Positions 33,096 through 45,134 of a stretch of 64,000 nt of DNA are shown here, one piece after another. Source of the DNA: Chondrus crispus. Its lineage: Eukaryota; Rhodophyta; Florideophyceae; Gigartinales; Gigartinaceae. The notes beneath the pieces are model-generated. The model was not told where the DNA came from. It was given only the letters and a program-made list of their open reading frames with translations, and ran no database searches. The stretch is taken from positions 228,958 through 292,957 of the forward strand of contig NW_005179222.1 of assembly GCF_000350225.1 (NCBI RefSeq). The letters run 5' to 3'. Every line of letters begins with the position of its first letter. Positions within the stretch are counted from its first letter, which is position 1. A program made the translations under genes and the position numbers.

Positions 33096-34136
33096 GGGTA
33101 TCCCCAACCAGCTCCCGATAGGAACCTTACTTCGGCGTCCTTCCCCTATAAGAAATGTCACCAGTTTACCACGCTGAAGCCAAGACAACGACCAGAGTTT
33201 CGGTTGCCAGCCAGTGGAGAGGACAAACCGCGGGTGCGACTCACGATACAACAGCATGAAAACCTTTCGAAGCAAGGAAATCACTCTGCGTGTTTGATAA
33301 AGGGGCGGTACAGACGGACGTAAATGCAACAGACCCCTCCTGGACGATATTGTGTGCACTAATACTAAAGTGCTGTAACAGATGAGAGTGGAGCGGTAGC
33401 AGGCCATGAGGTCAGTCCATATGGGTGGCGCAGTCTAAACGGTTGTTGCAGGGGTCCTGGAGGTGCCTAGGGCCTGGTTCACATTTTCTACATGTAAAAA
33501 AGCAACCCTGATTCCAATAAAATTTCGCTGATTTTTCCACGTGTAACTTACATGCGCAAATCTGCACCTGGGCCCTAGGCCAGAAAAATTAATGGGTGCT
33601 TGAAACATCAAAAACTGTATGATTTTGAAATCATGGCAGGGTTCCACCAATGCTTGACGAGGGCGCAACCACTGCCCAGTGTACAACCACTCGTGTAACT
33701 ACAAATCCAACTCACAGTTGCCCCCATTTAGCGCATCATCCGTCCTTCCTCATCGGTCTTTTGCCCAAAGTGACGCTTTCTTTGTCAGAACTGGCGCACT
33801 TCAAATCTCCCTCCTCTTCATATACACCTTCGCTGCATAGCACAGCAGCGCTTCTCCCCTCTCTTCATCGCCGTGGGAATCTCTCTTTCCTGTACGGCTT
33901 GTTTCGCCCTTTGTTTCACGCGTCGCGTCTATCTCTCTATCATCGTTCCGGTTCCCACCTCTCTGGCGGCTAGCGACAGCGCTTTGCATTAAGCAAGCAA
34001 AATCTGAGGGACCTCTTCTTGCGGGGGTCTCTATTTGGAAAGTGGATTGTTGGTTTTTGGTTTTGGTCGGAGTCTAATTCTTGTGGGGGAAGGACGCCGA
34101 AGTAAGGTTCCTAGCGGGAGCTGGTTGAGGATACCC
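33096..34136. repeat. Pair of 59-bp inverted repeats, about 0.9 kb apart
   Basis: 33096-33154 and 34078-34136 are inverted copies with only a few mismatches over GGGTATCC...CTTACTTCGGCGTCCTTCCCC. They could be terminal repeats of a non-autonomous DNA transposon of about 1.04 kb whose interior is non-coding, or two opposed copies of a small repeat. No clear target duplication. The interior (33155-34077) has no supportable gene; a minus-strand frame (33069-33407) overlaps the left arm and is probably chance. Confidence 0.65.
33466..33579. mobile_element. Possible MITE, 114 bp, imperfect inverted ends
   Basis: CCTAGGGCC at the left and GGCCCTAGG at the right are exact inverted ends; the next 20-25 bases match loosely in inverted order (CATGTAA blocks). 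Lies inside the 33096-34136 structure. Non-coding. Confidence 0.4.
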
Positions 34137-34366
34137 GAACAGGATTAGACAGGTTTCAAGTTTGTCAAGTTTAAAAACTCAAGAATGGCCCCGAAGAGTC
34201 GTAAACATCCTCAGAGTCGTAGGACTCTCTGAACTCAGGGACGCAGGAGTGCCCGTGTTACGCGACAAAGGGCCTCACCTGCGTCTCAAAGTACCGCTGC
34301 TGGTCGAGCATTCTCTGGTTCCGGTCCGCAATCTGCATAGGACCGTGGTTTTGTTGGGGGGTCAAT

Positions 34367-35794
34367 GTGGTTCTGTTTGCTCGAGTGAGTGCTAACGATG
34401 CACGCGTGAGGGTTGGAACTGCAAGCTTGTTCGGAGAAGAGGGTGGAAGAGTACTTTATAACGTGCATGGCCACGACATGAGGGAATTTACGAATCGGAC
34501 CGAAATCGCGCCTATCTGGAAGAGAAATGAGGACACGGGTCGTGAGACAGTTGCATATGCGTATAAAACTCCCTCAAACGAGGAAATGCCGCATCCTAAG
34601 TCACTGGCAGACATTTAGGCCTTTCAACGCTATGCCTGGTCCTTGGATATGATGGAGGTTCAGGGAGATGCCCAAGTGCAAATGATGCGTGACGATCTCC
34701 CTGATGCGCCCCAGCCTCCGCGTCAGCAGCCTCTTGAGCAGAGTACCTCAGGTCCTCTTACCCCTGAGAACAACTGTACGCCAGTTCGTAGAAGGCTCCT
34801 GAGGTATGGAAATCAAGAAGAAGGCCCTCCGGTAAAGAGAAGACTCCTGGATACCCCTGGGAGAGGTGAAGAGGGAAGGCCTGCTTCCACAGCTATCGAG
34901 TTGGCTAAGACACCCGAAGAGGATACTGTGACCCCTCATCCACCAGTTGATGAGGGTGATATTCCAGGAGACCCTGCAATCACCGCCCAGATTGGGGCTG
35001 GAGCTCTTCGAATGTCTGATTATATGCCCATAAATGTGATGGTGAACATCAACAGCGTTGAGTTCCCCGACTATGGTCATGCCGCGAGAGAAACGGAAGT
35101 AGGACGCGTCAGTGGTATGAGGGACAGCTTCTTGGGTAATGTTTATCTATCCAGCGCAGGAACCATTACAATCACTGTAACAGACAAGAGGTTCCTGGAG
35201 AATCCCGAAAGCTTCTTGGAAAGTGGTACACGTCTCCATCTCCCATCGAAGGGAGTCGACGGTGGGCACAGAAAGGAAGGTCTCGTGCAGGCGCAAGCGT
35301 TAGCAAAGACACCGGAAGAGCGTGAAAGGCTAACGTGGGTACCGGCGCAGATATATCTACGTCCTGATGGCCTGCCTATGTCCGACTTTGAAATTATCGG
35401 CGTCGGTGCCAATCTCAACGTACTCAACAGCACCGTTCCCAAAACAGACTTTGTCGACAACATCCATAGCGCCATTTCATGCATTCGCCTTGTGATGGAA
35501 CAGACTGGTGGGCAATTGTCCACTTTGACTCGACGGTCTGTTGTTATGGTTATGGACTCCATGCGGATTCTACCTACTATATCAGCAAATCAGCGCGGAC
35601 GATGCGCAGCCATTGCTATGGGGCTTCTTCGAAACGGTATCCCCTCTAGTGCTCTCAAACAAGGCTCTGGGCAGATTGGATTGACCCACGTAGACAATTC
35701 GACATTCCTTGGCTTCGACAGGTTTTGCATGTTGCTTGCTCTACAGTGTTTGGACCTCTACCTAACCATTGAAGTACGCCGAGGTGCTTTTTGA
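34367..35794 (+). pseudogene. Unrecognised ORF of the 30-42 kb cluster, one internal TAG
   Basis: One frame of 475 codons with a TAG at 34616-34618; the part after it (from 34643) is 383 residues. The N-terminal third of that part is Pro/Arg/Glu rich and disordered, the rest looks globular (for example GTITITVTDKRFLENPESF and FLGFDRFCMLLALQCLDL). No family recognised. Same strand as the next two ORF groups, with 157 bases to the next start, so the ORFs look like parts of one unit. Confidence 0.45.
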
Positions 35795-35951
35795 ACAGTC
35801 AAGGGCACTTTTCTTTCAGCATATACAGGTGTTTTAAATGCACATAAGAGTATTAGGTACTGCAAGGAAGCTTTCTGCTGAGAAGCTGCTCGATTTGGAG
35901 GTACAGATAACCACATCACTTGTCTAGGTACGTAAAATCATCTGTAACAAC

Positions 35952-37769
35952 ATGTCCAAGTTTGCTGTCAAGGGTAAGCAGACAATGAATAAGTCTCTGA
36001 ACACGAGGATTGCAAATCTCAGGCGCTACATCCACAAGCATTTTGAAGGTGACCAGCCGAAGACACAGAAGCCCGCAGTCTCCGCCCCGTCACAGCCCCA
36101 CCGAACTGTGAAGGCGAATGCTGGTAAGCCGCCTGTAAAGGCGTCTGTGCCTGCTGCTCTCCCATCGGCGGGTAAAAGGACTCTTAAAGAGAAGGGGACT
36201 GGTAAGAGTAGTCGTTTGAAGAAGCCATCCAAGATTCGGGAACGGGTTCCGGAACCGGATGACCATCCAAAGGAACAGGAAACCTTCGCTGATGACCTAC
36301 CTTCCCTTCTACCGCCCAGCTTTAATGACTCCGAGCCGTGGAAGGGAGAGGATCAGCCAAGTTGGGCGCACTTTTCCACACTCAGGCCTCATCTGTGGAG
36401 AGTATGGGGAGAGGAGCACCAGAATATAGAGCATCAGTCTCCGTGGTTGCGTTCGCTGTTCGTTCCGGAGAACCATCGTGCGCAGGCATTCGTCAACTGC
36501 AGGCAAATGATGGCAATCCATCATGCGGTGTACTTGCATGCCTCTCGTCTCCAACACAAGCACCTCGGGACAACTAAGGAACCTATTTTGGGGGGCAATT
36601 TACCGGCTCGCAAGAAGAGTCCAAACACCGCCGTACGTTGGTCCCCGGATTATGCTCTTTGGGTTGCTTCCACGGAGATAGATGAGCTTGCAAATGAGTA
36701 CTTCGCTCGGCAAGCAAATTACCTCGAGCAGCCAGGTTTCTGCATCTTGGAAGGCTTCATGTCTGATAAAGACGTCCCCAAATAACTGACAAAGCTCCCT
36801 AGTTGTGGTGTGAACGGTGATGTGCTCGAGGAGATTTCTAACTTCTTATTAGAATCCTTCCCTGGAGAAGAGGCATTGAAGGATGAGGCGAACCGCTCGG
36901 TTTGGAATCCCATCGTTAATGCTGGCGAAAGGGATGAAGTTGATAGTGAGAAGGGAATGGGACGCTTCATAACCACCCTCCAGGCTGTCACCACGAAGAT
37001 GGAGACAGAAAGCACCTGGGTGGCAGTCAGGCGCGCCCTGCTCGATGTCCGTCTAGGCCAGATGAGGGTGGGCAATGGTAAGGATGGAAAGCCTGAAATG
37101 GCTATGCCGGTAACTGAGGGAAGGTTCTTATACACCAGTGAAGGCTGTCTAAGGTAGGAGCTCCACACTGACTTCGAAGTTAACAAGCAAAGGGACCCGC
37201 ATAAGGTACGTGGGTACTTTGCCGTCTGTACGGGTCAGTATGAAGCTCATCAATAGGTTGTTCCTTACTGTCACAGGTACCACCGTTACTTTTCAGGTGC
37301 AATCAGAGTGCTTTTTAATTCCGTCAAAGCAAAGAATATATGGATTCCGCCGTACTCCGTCTTCTTCGGTCGAGGAGGTCTCTTTCATGCTGCATCTCAT
37401 GATGATTCTGATGGAATGGGTAAGAATGGATGTATCCGCTATCACATCTACATTGTACCAAGTCATATTAGGCTGATCGACTGGGTTCATTTCATTAACG
37501 ACTTGACTCTCGACTTCGAGACCAGTTCAGTCCCGTACGACAGCTCAGAGGAGGAGGAGAATGAAGTCCGCGCTGTGAAGAGCGCTGAGGAACACAAGTC
37601 GGGACGTGAAGATGGGCCTTCGTCGGACATTCCCAGTGGAAAATCGGATGAAGACAGTTCCGATGAAAAAGATGACGAAGGTTCTCTTGATAACGGATCT
37701 CCTTCGAAAACTCCTCGCGGGAAGGCCAATGTGGATGACAGCGGAGACGAGTATTCGAATAGTGAATGA
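35952..37769 (+). pseudogene. Possible 2-oxoglutarate/Fe(II) dioxygenase-like protein with three stops
   Basis: The same frame is open across 606 codons except TAA 36783-36785, TAG 37155-37157 and a TAG near 37256. Layout: basic Lys/Pro/Ala-rich N terminus (about 110 residues), a globular part with WAHFSTLRPHLWRVW, then past the stops LHTDFEV (37160-37180) and FFGRGGLFHAASHDD (about 37363-37401) with CIRYHIYIVP after it, ending in a long acidic Ser/Asp/Glu tail. HxD, a distal His about 72 residues on and an Arg beyond it fit the metal- and cosubstrate-binding pattern of a double-stranded beta-helix dioxygenase. This is a motif reading; family is not certain. Confidence 0.4.
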
Positions 37770-38126
37770 ATAGAATAACACGATGATACTTCATAGCTCA
37801 ATGCGTAGATGTAATGTCTGTGCATACTACGGCGCTATAATGCAATAGCATTGAACTGACTTGCTCGTATTGCTCTGTATTCTTCAATCATGCATCTGTT
37901 TCTCTAACCATGGGTGACTGCAGGTATAAGTGACCGTTACGAAAAGCTTCTTCCTTAAGATAAGTAAAACTGGGGAGACGAATGCGCTTCAAAACTTTTC
38001 CTCTTACTTCATCGAGACATATTCGTTTCGTCACGTGCCCTCACCCTCTTCCAGCTACTTTCTTGCTTATGTTTCCGATACCACATCCTTTCTAGCTGCC
38101 GTAACCCCTACCTCATTTGACTAACC

Positions 38127-39231
38127 ATGAAAGATTCCGTACTACAAGGTCTCCATTACGGAACAAATATCGAGCTCTACCACTCTCTCGATCGCAAAGA
38201 TTCTGAAATTGAATCTGTATGGTGGCCCGCCACAGTTGAGAAGCTTTCTTTTACACATGATGGCAAGGGCCCGACCCTATCAGCCTATATAAGGCTCTCT
38301 CCCTTGCATGGCTTTCGTTATTCAGTACAGAACGTTGTGTTCGACAAAGAAGAGGAGGTCAGGGACAAGCAAAATGTTCTTTACTCTTGGCACATCCCTC
38401 TTGACGCCGATCTATCAGGTTCAGACTCTCAGTCACAGCGAAATGAAGAACTTTCTGAGGCCGAAGAGCAAACGAAAGACGACGATTACAACCCAATTGT
38501 TCACCGTGAGAGTATGGGGAAACGGAAGAAGCCAGAAATACCCGAGGATCCTTTTGATGAAATACGGGATGCTGTTCGAGAGAGACGTCAGTATGAAGAT
38601 TTAGAGCGAGCCGTTGAACAGGGTGGAAGCATCATTAAGGAGCACGCTGCAGCGCTTTTTCGTCTACAATCTGAAAGGATCATATCCAATTTACAAGATG
38701 GGAAGGGGAATATTTTCCCATTGTATTTCTTACGGTCACGAGTGGCGCCGTTCCTATAGAAGCCTCCCTTAGTTCCCTCTCGATTTGCTGCCGGAGAACT
38801 ACGCCAAGGCTTTCAGTTCTTCTCGCAAGAGTATTTCAAAAGACGCTCCGATTTGCACCCTGTCTCAGTTTGATCTTGTACTTGACTACGTGCGCAGGAC
38901 TGCAGGGGATCAAGCAATGATCCATCCTTCGTATGAGATTGTTGAAGCTAATCTGCAAGCAGAAGTTTGGATCTGGTTCTCATCATCCAAGTCCCTCGCA
39001 CGTACCTTTGCACCAGTATCTTCGGCTTTGCTTAGAAGAGTCGTACTCAAACAAAAACTGGAACGTGGCACTGGATCACTCACCGGACTTCGCATTGTAG
39101 GATGTTTAGTGGAAAGTGAGAAGGCTCTTTTGGTTCCTATTTACCTCGCAGTGGGCAAGGGATTGCCGCAAGCAGATGAAGATAACGAATTTACTGTCTT
39201 AACAAGGAAAAAACGTCGTAGAATGGCGTAG
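38127..39231 (+). pseudogene. Unrecognised ORF pair; N terminus Tudor/Agenet-like
   Basis: Codons 1-210 run from ATG 38127 to a TAG at 38757-38759; the next frame takes over at once and runs 38763-39231 (about 155 residues, helical, basic end). An indel or unseen intron probably separates them. The first 90 residues include ESVWWPATVEKL and a beta-rich pattern, recalling Tudor/Agenet-type barrels that read histone marks; an acidic linker and a coiled stretch follow. The resemblance is slight. Confidence 0.4.
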
Positions 39232-39421
39232 AGAATATGTTTAAGGATTCTCTAGTCCTGAGAACGCAAAACCGTACGAGCTCGTAAGCATGACAGAATC
39301 CGTACTCAAGACCGACGAATTTTAAATAATGCAGGAACGGTTCTCGTTTTCTATCAAATAGAAGCGCCAATCACACCTTGATCTAGAAAGGATACTAACT
39401 CCAGCCCCCAAGCGGGTCGAA

Positions 39422-39655
39422 GTGCTTGGGACACTGGAGGCGACAATTCCTTACGTCCTAGTCAGGGATGAGATAAATTGCAAGGTTCAAGTCTCTGTTC
39501 CAAGCTCACCTTCGAAGTTGATTCGTGATCACGCATTGAAACAATCTCTTCAAATCCCATTAATTATCACGTACTCCAGAGACATTGAATACAACTCCAT
39601 GTACTTTAAAAGACCTGCAATTTGTGACATATTGCATACAAGTGTAGCTCACTAA
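39422..39655 (+). pseudogene. Small unrecognised ORF after the Tudor-like ORF
   Basis: 77 codons with plausible beta-rich composition; the same frame is open upstream to about 39360. It could be a last exon or tail of the preceding ORF. No domain. Confidence 0.25.
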
Positions 39656-39717
39656 TCTTTACCATCACAGCGACATTCTTACTCTACAAAAATTCATGAT
39701 ATGTATCTGTACTTTAC

Positions 39718-41765
39718 TCACTTAAACGATACCTTCTGCAGGGCAACTATATCTTCATCCATTTCCTCGCTTTCTGCATCTTCTTCGGCTCCGATGAAGA
39801 GATCGCTCCCATACCCATCTTCTTCTTTCTCATCTGCCCTCTCATTAAAGTTCATTCTATTGTAACCTTCTGTCGTCAAACGAAGCACTTTGGAGTACAG
39901 AAGATTCTGACGACGACTCGCGGTAGCAGGGAATAGATCTAGAGCGAGAGTTTCAATGCTCCTGTCAGCGAAGTCTGGCTGATGTTCATCAGGTAAGCTT
40001 CTTGAGTTGTTGCGATGCAAAGTTACGATTTCTCTGCACAAACAGGCTATTACATATACCATCTTCATAGAGCATGAATGTAAGGCCAAGAAGTCATCAG
40101 GCTTCAAACTGTAAACGAATCGTTGGCAGTTCAAAAGTGCCACCAGCAGAAAGTTCACATTCCGACGTAGAGTCTTGTTCTCTCCGCTCCCAACGAATGG
40201 CTTTTCCTGAAATACTTCGACCTCATACTCCACCTTTATCGACAAGTCTTCTCTGTGTGCATCGAGAAGCTCTCTCCACTTCTTCAAGTTTTTGGAACAT
40301 GTCGCTTCTTCCACTCCGGATTTCCAAACTTCAGGGAGGGGCACTTCACCGAAATTGAAACGCATCGGACTGCTCACGATGCTGGAGGAGAATGTAGGGG
40401 ATACCTCGCCGTGCCAAAGGAACCCCATCTTGTTGAAAAACTCGTTCCTCACAACTCTCTTGACTTGTTCATATGCTGCACGTTTAGCTGGTTCATCATC
40501 TTCACAATCTCTTCCCCGAGTGTCTGCCTTTCCGCTGCCTCCTCCGACATCGCTCCAGTCGCTTCCTCCAGCCCTCGACTCACAGGCACGCCCCTACTCT
40601 TGGACGTTGACACGTCTTCCTTCGAAAGGACATCATTGATGAGGCTCTTCCTCACGAAATCTTTTGGCAGCCACTTCGGACGAGGGATACCGGACGCTTC
40701 ATCCCCGATAACAACCCGATCAACTCCAATCGTAGGGTTGTTTTGGGCCGTCGTGATCAGAGACAAGCACAACTTCCGACGAAAGCGGCAAGCGATACTG
40801 TGGGCTTCTGACTTAGAAAGCGCTTCCGTGGACTTCTCGAGGAGCAATCGACGGAAAATCAGCCCATGCATCACACTCTCTACTGCCAACACAACATCCT
40901 TCATATCCGGCTCCTCCTCATTCGTTCCGCACTCTGTCACTGCTTCCACAACAGTACGGATGAACTGTATCCGAAATATACGACTGTGGAATTTTCCAGA
41001 GTATACTTGAGGCAAGGGGGCGAGTTGAGCAGCTATAAACTGTGGCGTATCCCTGCTCTTTGATAACCCTGCCATCACACGGATAGCCAAGTTCGTGGCG
41101 TCCTCACACTTCTCCATCTTCTTCTCGAGCGACTTCTCAACGTCGATTACTTCCTGCTTCAGCTGTGAAAAGGCCTTCGAAATCAGTTGCCTTATGGCTT
41201 CATGAGACTTCTGAATAGCCTTTTGGGAGAGAAGATTAGCATTTGGATTGGGATGCTCCTGTCCGCTTTGCACCGTAAGACCCGGTGAAAGACTCTGCGA
41301 CTCACCTTGGGAGTCAATGATGCGAATGCGACGCGAAGCCTGGCGAACAGATTGCGTCGGAATCCTTAGGCGAGATTCGGCTTCTCGTACAGGAGCGTTC
41401 TCCGACGGTGTGAATCTTGTAAAATGTGGAGTTGGTTCTCTGACATGTTTGCGGGGAGGACTCTCGGCGACGACCTCATCATCCTCTTCTTCAACCGCTG
41501 CTCTCTTACGCAGGGATGTTCTTCGGGGAACATCCGCGCTCTCTTGTCTACCCCTCTTACGCAACGGTACACTGTCGCGAGCTGCCGACAGAACGAGTGA
41601 TGCAGTATCCTCCCCATCGCCCTCTTCGCTGTCAGGGCGCCGACTGCCTAAACTCTTTGGGCGAATGACCATCGCACCGGGGCACGTTTGCCAAAGCCTT
41701 CCGGATCTCCCTGCAATGCATGCTCTTCGCCGGGTGTCTTCTTGCGCTTCGCCTTCGCGCGGCAT
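39718..41765 (-). pseudogene. Unrecognised 680-residue protein with one frameshift
   Basis: ATG at 41765; 438 codons to a TGA at 40449-40451. The -1 neighbour frame is open across the end and continues to 39718 with sequence that looks like a natural continuation (AKRAAYEQVKRVVRNEFF). The switch falls near 40480-40495 in a GATGATGAA stretch, so a single base indel explains it. N-terminal 150 residues are basic and disordered, the middle has a coiled coil (EKSLEKKMEKCEDATN), the last third is acidic. Opposite in strand to the ORFs to its left, tail to tail. Family unknown. Confidence 0.5.
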
Positions 41766-42527
41766 CTGGAAGCGCCAGCCCGTCTATTCATCGCTACAGA
41801 AGGCAGGCAAAGATGATCAAGTAGGAAGAGTTGGGAAATGGAGGGAGGAGTGAAAGGGAGGATGGAGTGAAAAGGAAGATGGAGTGAAAAGGAGGATGAA
41901 GTGAAAAGTAGTGGAACCAAAAAAGACATGCCCTTACAAAGCTGCCAGCTTTGTAAGAGCATGTTCTTTCCAGTGGACTAAGCAACAGCATGGAGAGTGT
42001 GCTAGCGCAGAGGTGCGGAGAACCAGTGAATGTATACCGACGTGCCGGCGAGACGTGGAGATGTGTACGTGTTTAGAAACAGCATGCAATGAGTATGCAA
42101 GTGATACTACCAGCACGTGCCATGATTAAATAATTACATATTCCAGTGCGCGTTTAACTGAATAGTGAACGTATGGCCTGAGCGCCATAAAATATAGCCG
42201 TTACGGCCGGGCAGGACTTCCGAGGTAAACTTACCGCCCTCGAACAGAGACCCGGGCGGCGTGTGATATTGCCCAGCAAAATTTGGCTGGGCAGTGCTCT
42301 TGAGCTCATAGTATCGCCCAAAGGCGTATATATATTGCTAATTTGGCGCAATTCTGGGGCGTCACCGGACGCCCCTGGACCAATCACGTGGGAGGCAAAT
42401 TCTGCCAAAACATCTCACCCGGGCAGGTCATGGTGGGCGCCACCCGTGCACGAAATGGAGGGCAGCAATGTTTGGGCTAAAAAATCGCACAGAAATTGAT
42501 TTTACCAGATTTTGAACTTCCTGTGTT
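41766..42527. other. Region between ORF cluster and copia E
   Basis: No gene seen. Contains the palindrome at 41927-41963, a purine-rich repeat of GGAGTGAAAAGGA-type units at 41840-41910 and small hairpins near 42270-42295 (GCCCAGC/GCTGGGC). Confidence 0.5.
41927..41963. repeat. Near-perfect palindrome, 18-bp arms, 1-nt spacer
   Basis: Arms 41927-41944 and 41946-41963 with one mismatch (CATGCCCTTAC against CATGCTCTTAC), spacer C at 41945. Lies just upstream of the minus-strand 680-residue ORF. Confidence 0.85.
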
Positions 42528-43280
42528 CTATAAACGGTTAGCAAAAAGGCTCATTGGTGTTTCTGGATGATATGTTGACGATATCATACCGGTCGGAGTG
42601 GATGAATTCAGAAGTGATTCAGGTGCCGTCACAAGTCGTGCATTTGACACCAAACCATCTGAAGATACTCCCTTCGTTTTTACTGGTCTTGAGGTAACCA
42701 AAAATGATGTGAGTCATTCCTTTGGCCAAAAGGGGTACATATCGCGCATAAAGCTCCTACGTCCAGATTCGTCATTTGATGAATATCGCTCTATGAGGGC
42801 CAAACTGGCATGGGCTGTCCATTCCAGACCGGATATAGCTTGTGCAGTGTCAATGACAGCACAAGCTACTGAAAAGACATTTGGACATGAAAGCATCAAG
42901 CTCGTCAACAAGATTGTCAATCATCTTCAAAACACAATTTCAACTCGCATGAAGTACCCTCAATTGGTCCTAACGTCGCTATACCTCACCGTATACTCAG
43001 ATGCGTCATTCAACAACGACAACTCAAGCCAATTGGGATATATTATTGTTTTGATGGATAAGCATCATCGTGGGTCTGTTATTCACTTTTCTTCTCACAA
43101 ATCACGCCGAGTCACCAGATCCAGTATGGCTGCAGAAACTCTTGCATTTGTTCACGGATTCGATAATGAATACATTTTACGACATGATTTGCAACGTATT
43201 CTCGGTCGAGAGATACCTTTGTTAATGCTTACTGATTCAAAGGCGTTGTTCGATGTCATCACAGGGTCCAAGTACACGAC

Positions 43281-44856
43281 TGTTGCACCTGCAAGGCAGG
43301 TTCAGGTGTTTAGCTAGGTCTAGATTCCGTAGCATATTTCTAGAGGCGCCACAGGAGACAGTAGGCCGATACTGGCGGGAAAATGTCTTCCTTGGGACAC
43401 ACATGTGTAGTGCATTGCACACTATAGCGGGACAGCTGTCCTACCAGCCAAAAATCGCGCTGGACCACCACCACGTGTACCGCGGGTACACGTGGACTCC
43501 CCAGGTCCCTATGCCAGATCCCCACCGGTGGACACGTGTAACACCTCTGCCATACCTTGGGGCTACACCCGTATGTCGAGCACTGAGGGGGAAGGGTCGG
43601 ATCTCCCTCTGGCAGAGCGCGCGAGTTCGGAGGCGCGTGTAGGGGATTCGGGAGACCACCCGTGAAGGAACCGGTACGGGGCCGGGCGCTATGCGCAGTA
43701 GGGAATTGGAGCGGTAAAAGGAAATGGAGGACACGCCCAGGAGGGGCGGAGCGGTAGGGACAGGCTGGCGCGCACGCTACAGTAGGGGAGCAGGGGGCGC
43801 ACGCGGTAGAGGTAGGTGGGAATCGGGGACGTAGATAGCTCGCGTGGTACCGTTGTGGGACGGGGACCGGCGCGAGGCTACGACTCCGATTCCAGAAACC
43901 CAGGTTGTCGACCCAAGGCTTCGTGTTGTTTTACTTAGGGTCGGGCGTCGACTATTTAGGAGTCGACGTCGGAGCAGAATAATAATAATAACTAATTAAA
44001 ATAAAGGGGTATGCCACCCGTGACGCGTGGGGGTGGACACGGGTACACGTGGTGAAGGCCTAGGATATACGTGGGGTATGACACGGGTACACGTGTGGAA
44101 GATCGGCTTCTGATCCGGGCTGCGCCCGAGGACAGGTGTCCCGCTAAAGGAAAGGGGCATCCCAGTCCTCTACACCGTATATTCTAGCTACTCTAATTTA
44201 TAGTGTAATTTAGCTTCGCCAGTACGGCGACGGGGACTATATAGTCAACCCGATAATTAAAGTAAAGAGGCACGAAGCCTCGGTCGTTGACCTTGGTTTT
44301 TGGATTCTAGGTTGTAGCCTCGACTCGGTACTGGCTCGCCCATACCGACCGAGTCATCCACACCCCTAGAATCCTAACTGTCTTCCCCCGCGCGCGTCAA
44401 CCCATCCGGGCGAGCCTTACGTTAACTACTGTGCTGTCCACTCCGTTAGCTCTGTTTTTCCTTTAATTCTTCCTCTTTTTGCTGACTCTAGTTCTTCTTT
44501 GCTACCGCGCAAGCCGCGCCCGGTTCCCGGTTCCGGTCAACCACCGGGTGGTCTCCTGTTATCTCCTTACGCGTCCGAACGCCCGTCGCTCTGCCTACAG
44601 CCACCACACGTGGCTGTAGTGCAAGACGACATGGATGAGGGGACAGGAGGACGACGAAGGGAAAGGCGGGTCACCGAAGCGAAAGGCAGAGCCCGCGGCG
44701 GAGGGATTAAAATAATGCTCGCCCTGGCAGAGGTCGGGGGCATCACCCTGTCCATCCACTTGTGAGGAGAGAGAAGCGGACGTGAGTGGAGTCCTCCCTT
44801 ACCTTTCCTCGTTCTTTACATGCCACCACACCTCGCGCGTCGCACCAGAACCATCA
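43281..44856. mobile_element. LTR-like insertion of 1576 bp in copia E
   Basis: Starts TGTTGCACC, ends CCATCA, and ACGAC is duplicated on both sides (43276-43280, 44857-44861); excision restores the copia frame. TG...CA ends and a 5-bp duplication suit a large solo LTR. No internal direct repeats at the ends and no coding I can support. It holds CACGTGT-type palindromes and the hairpin CTACAGCCAC/GTGGCTGTAG near 44594-44618, like the gypsy LTRs here. Confidence 0.85.
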
Positions 44857-44943
44857 ACGACTGAGAAGAGGTTCATGGTGGATCTTGCCGCTATTAGAGA
44901 GGCATACAATGAACGTACGATTTCCAATATCGGACTCATTCGT

Positions 44944-44978
44944 AGCGAACACAACCGGCTCAGCCGGTTGTGTTCGCT
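44944..44978. repeat. Perfect palindrome, 17-bp arms, 1-nt spacer
   Basis: AGCGAACACAACCGGCT, spacer C, then its exact inverted copy. It sits in the copia RNase H motif SEHN-LAD; the inverted copy is extra sequence relative to copia D and shifts the frame. Confidence 0.92.
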
Positions 44979-45134
44979 CATCAGGCTGATGGGTTATCAA
45001 AGATTGGCCCGAACGCGGCTTTGCAAAAATTACTGCAAACCAACACACTACAACATCCTATTGAGCAATATGTCATCGATATTTAACAACAGCACTCGAA
45101 ACACAGATTGTTTTCGGACTTTCAAAGAGGGAAA

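Larger units (their letters stand above)
42528..45134 (+). pseudogene. Copia E pol relic: RT end and RNase H
   Basis: RT catalytic YVDD with a TGA just before it (near 42567), then FVFTGLEV, SMRAKLAWAVHSRPDIACAV, the RNase H stretch YSDASFNNDNSSQLGYIIV and LTDSKALFDVITGSKYTT. Removing the insertion and one ACGAC joins the frame directly to EKRFMVDLAAIREAY. After IRSEHN the frame is broken by the palindrome at 44944-44978 and resumes as ADGLSKIGPNAALQKLL to the end of pol. A purine tract (AAAGAGGGAAA) precedes the LTR. Confidence 0.88.

Noticed and set aside
29971..42527. Polinton/Maverick or giant-virus insertion
   Set aside because: No DNA polymerase B, packaging ATPase, retroviral-type integrase or capsid protein could be seen among the ORFs.
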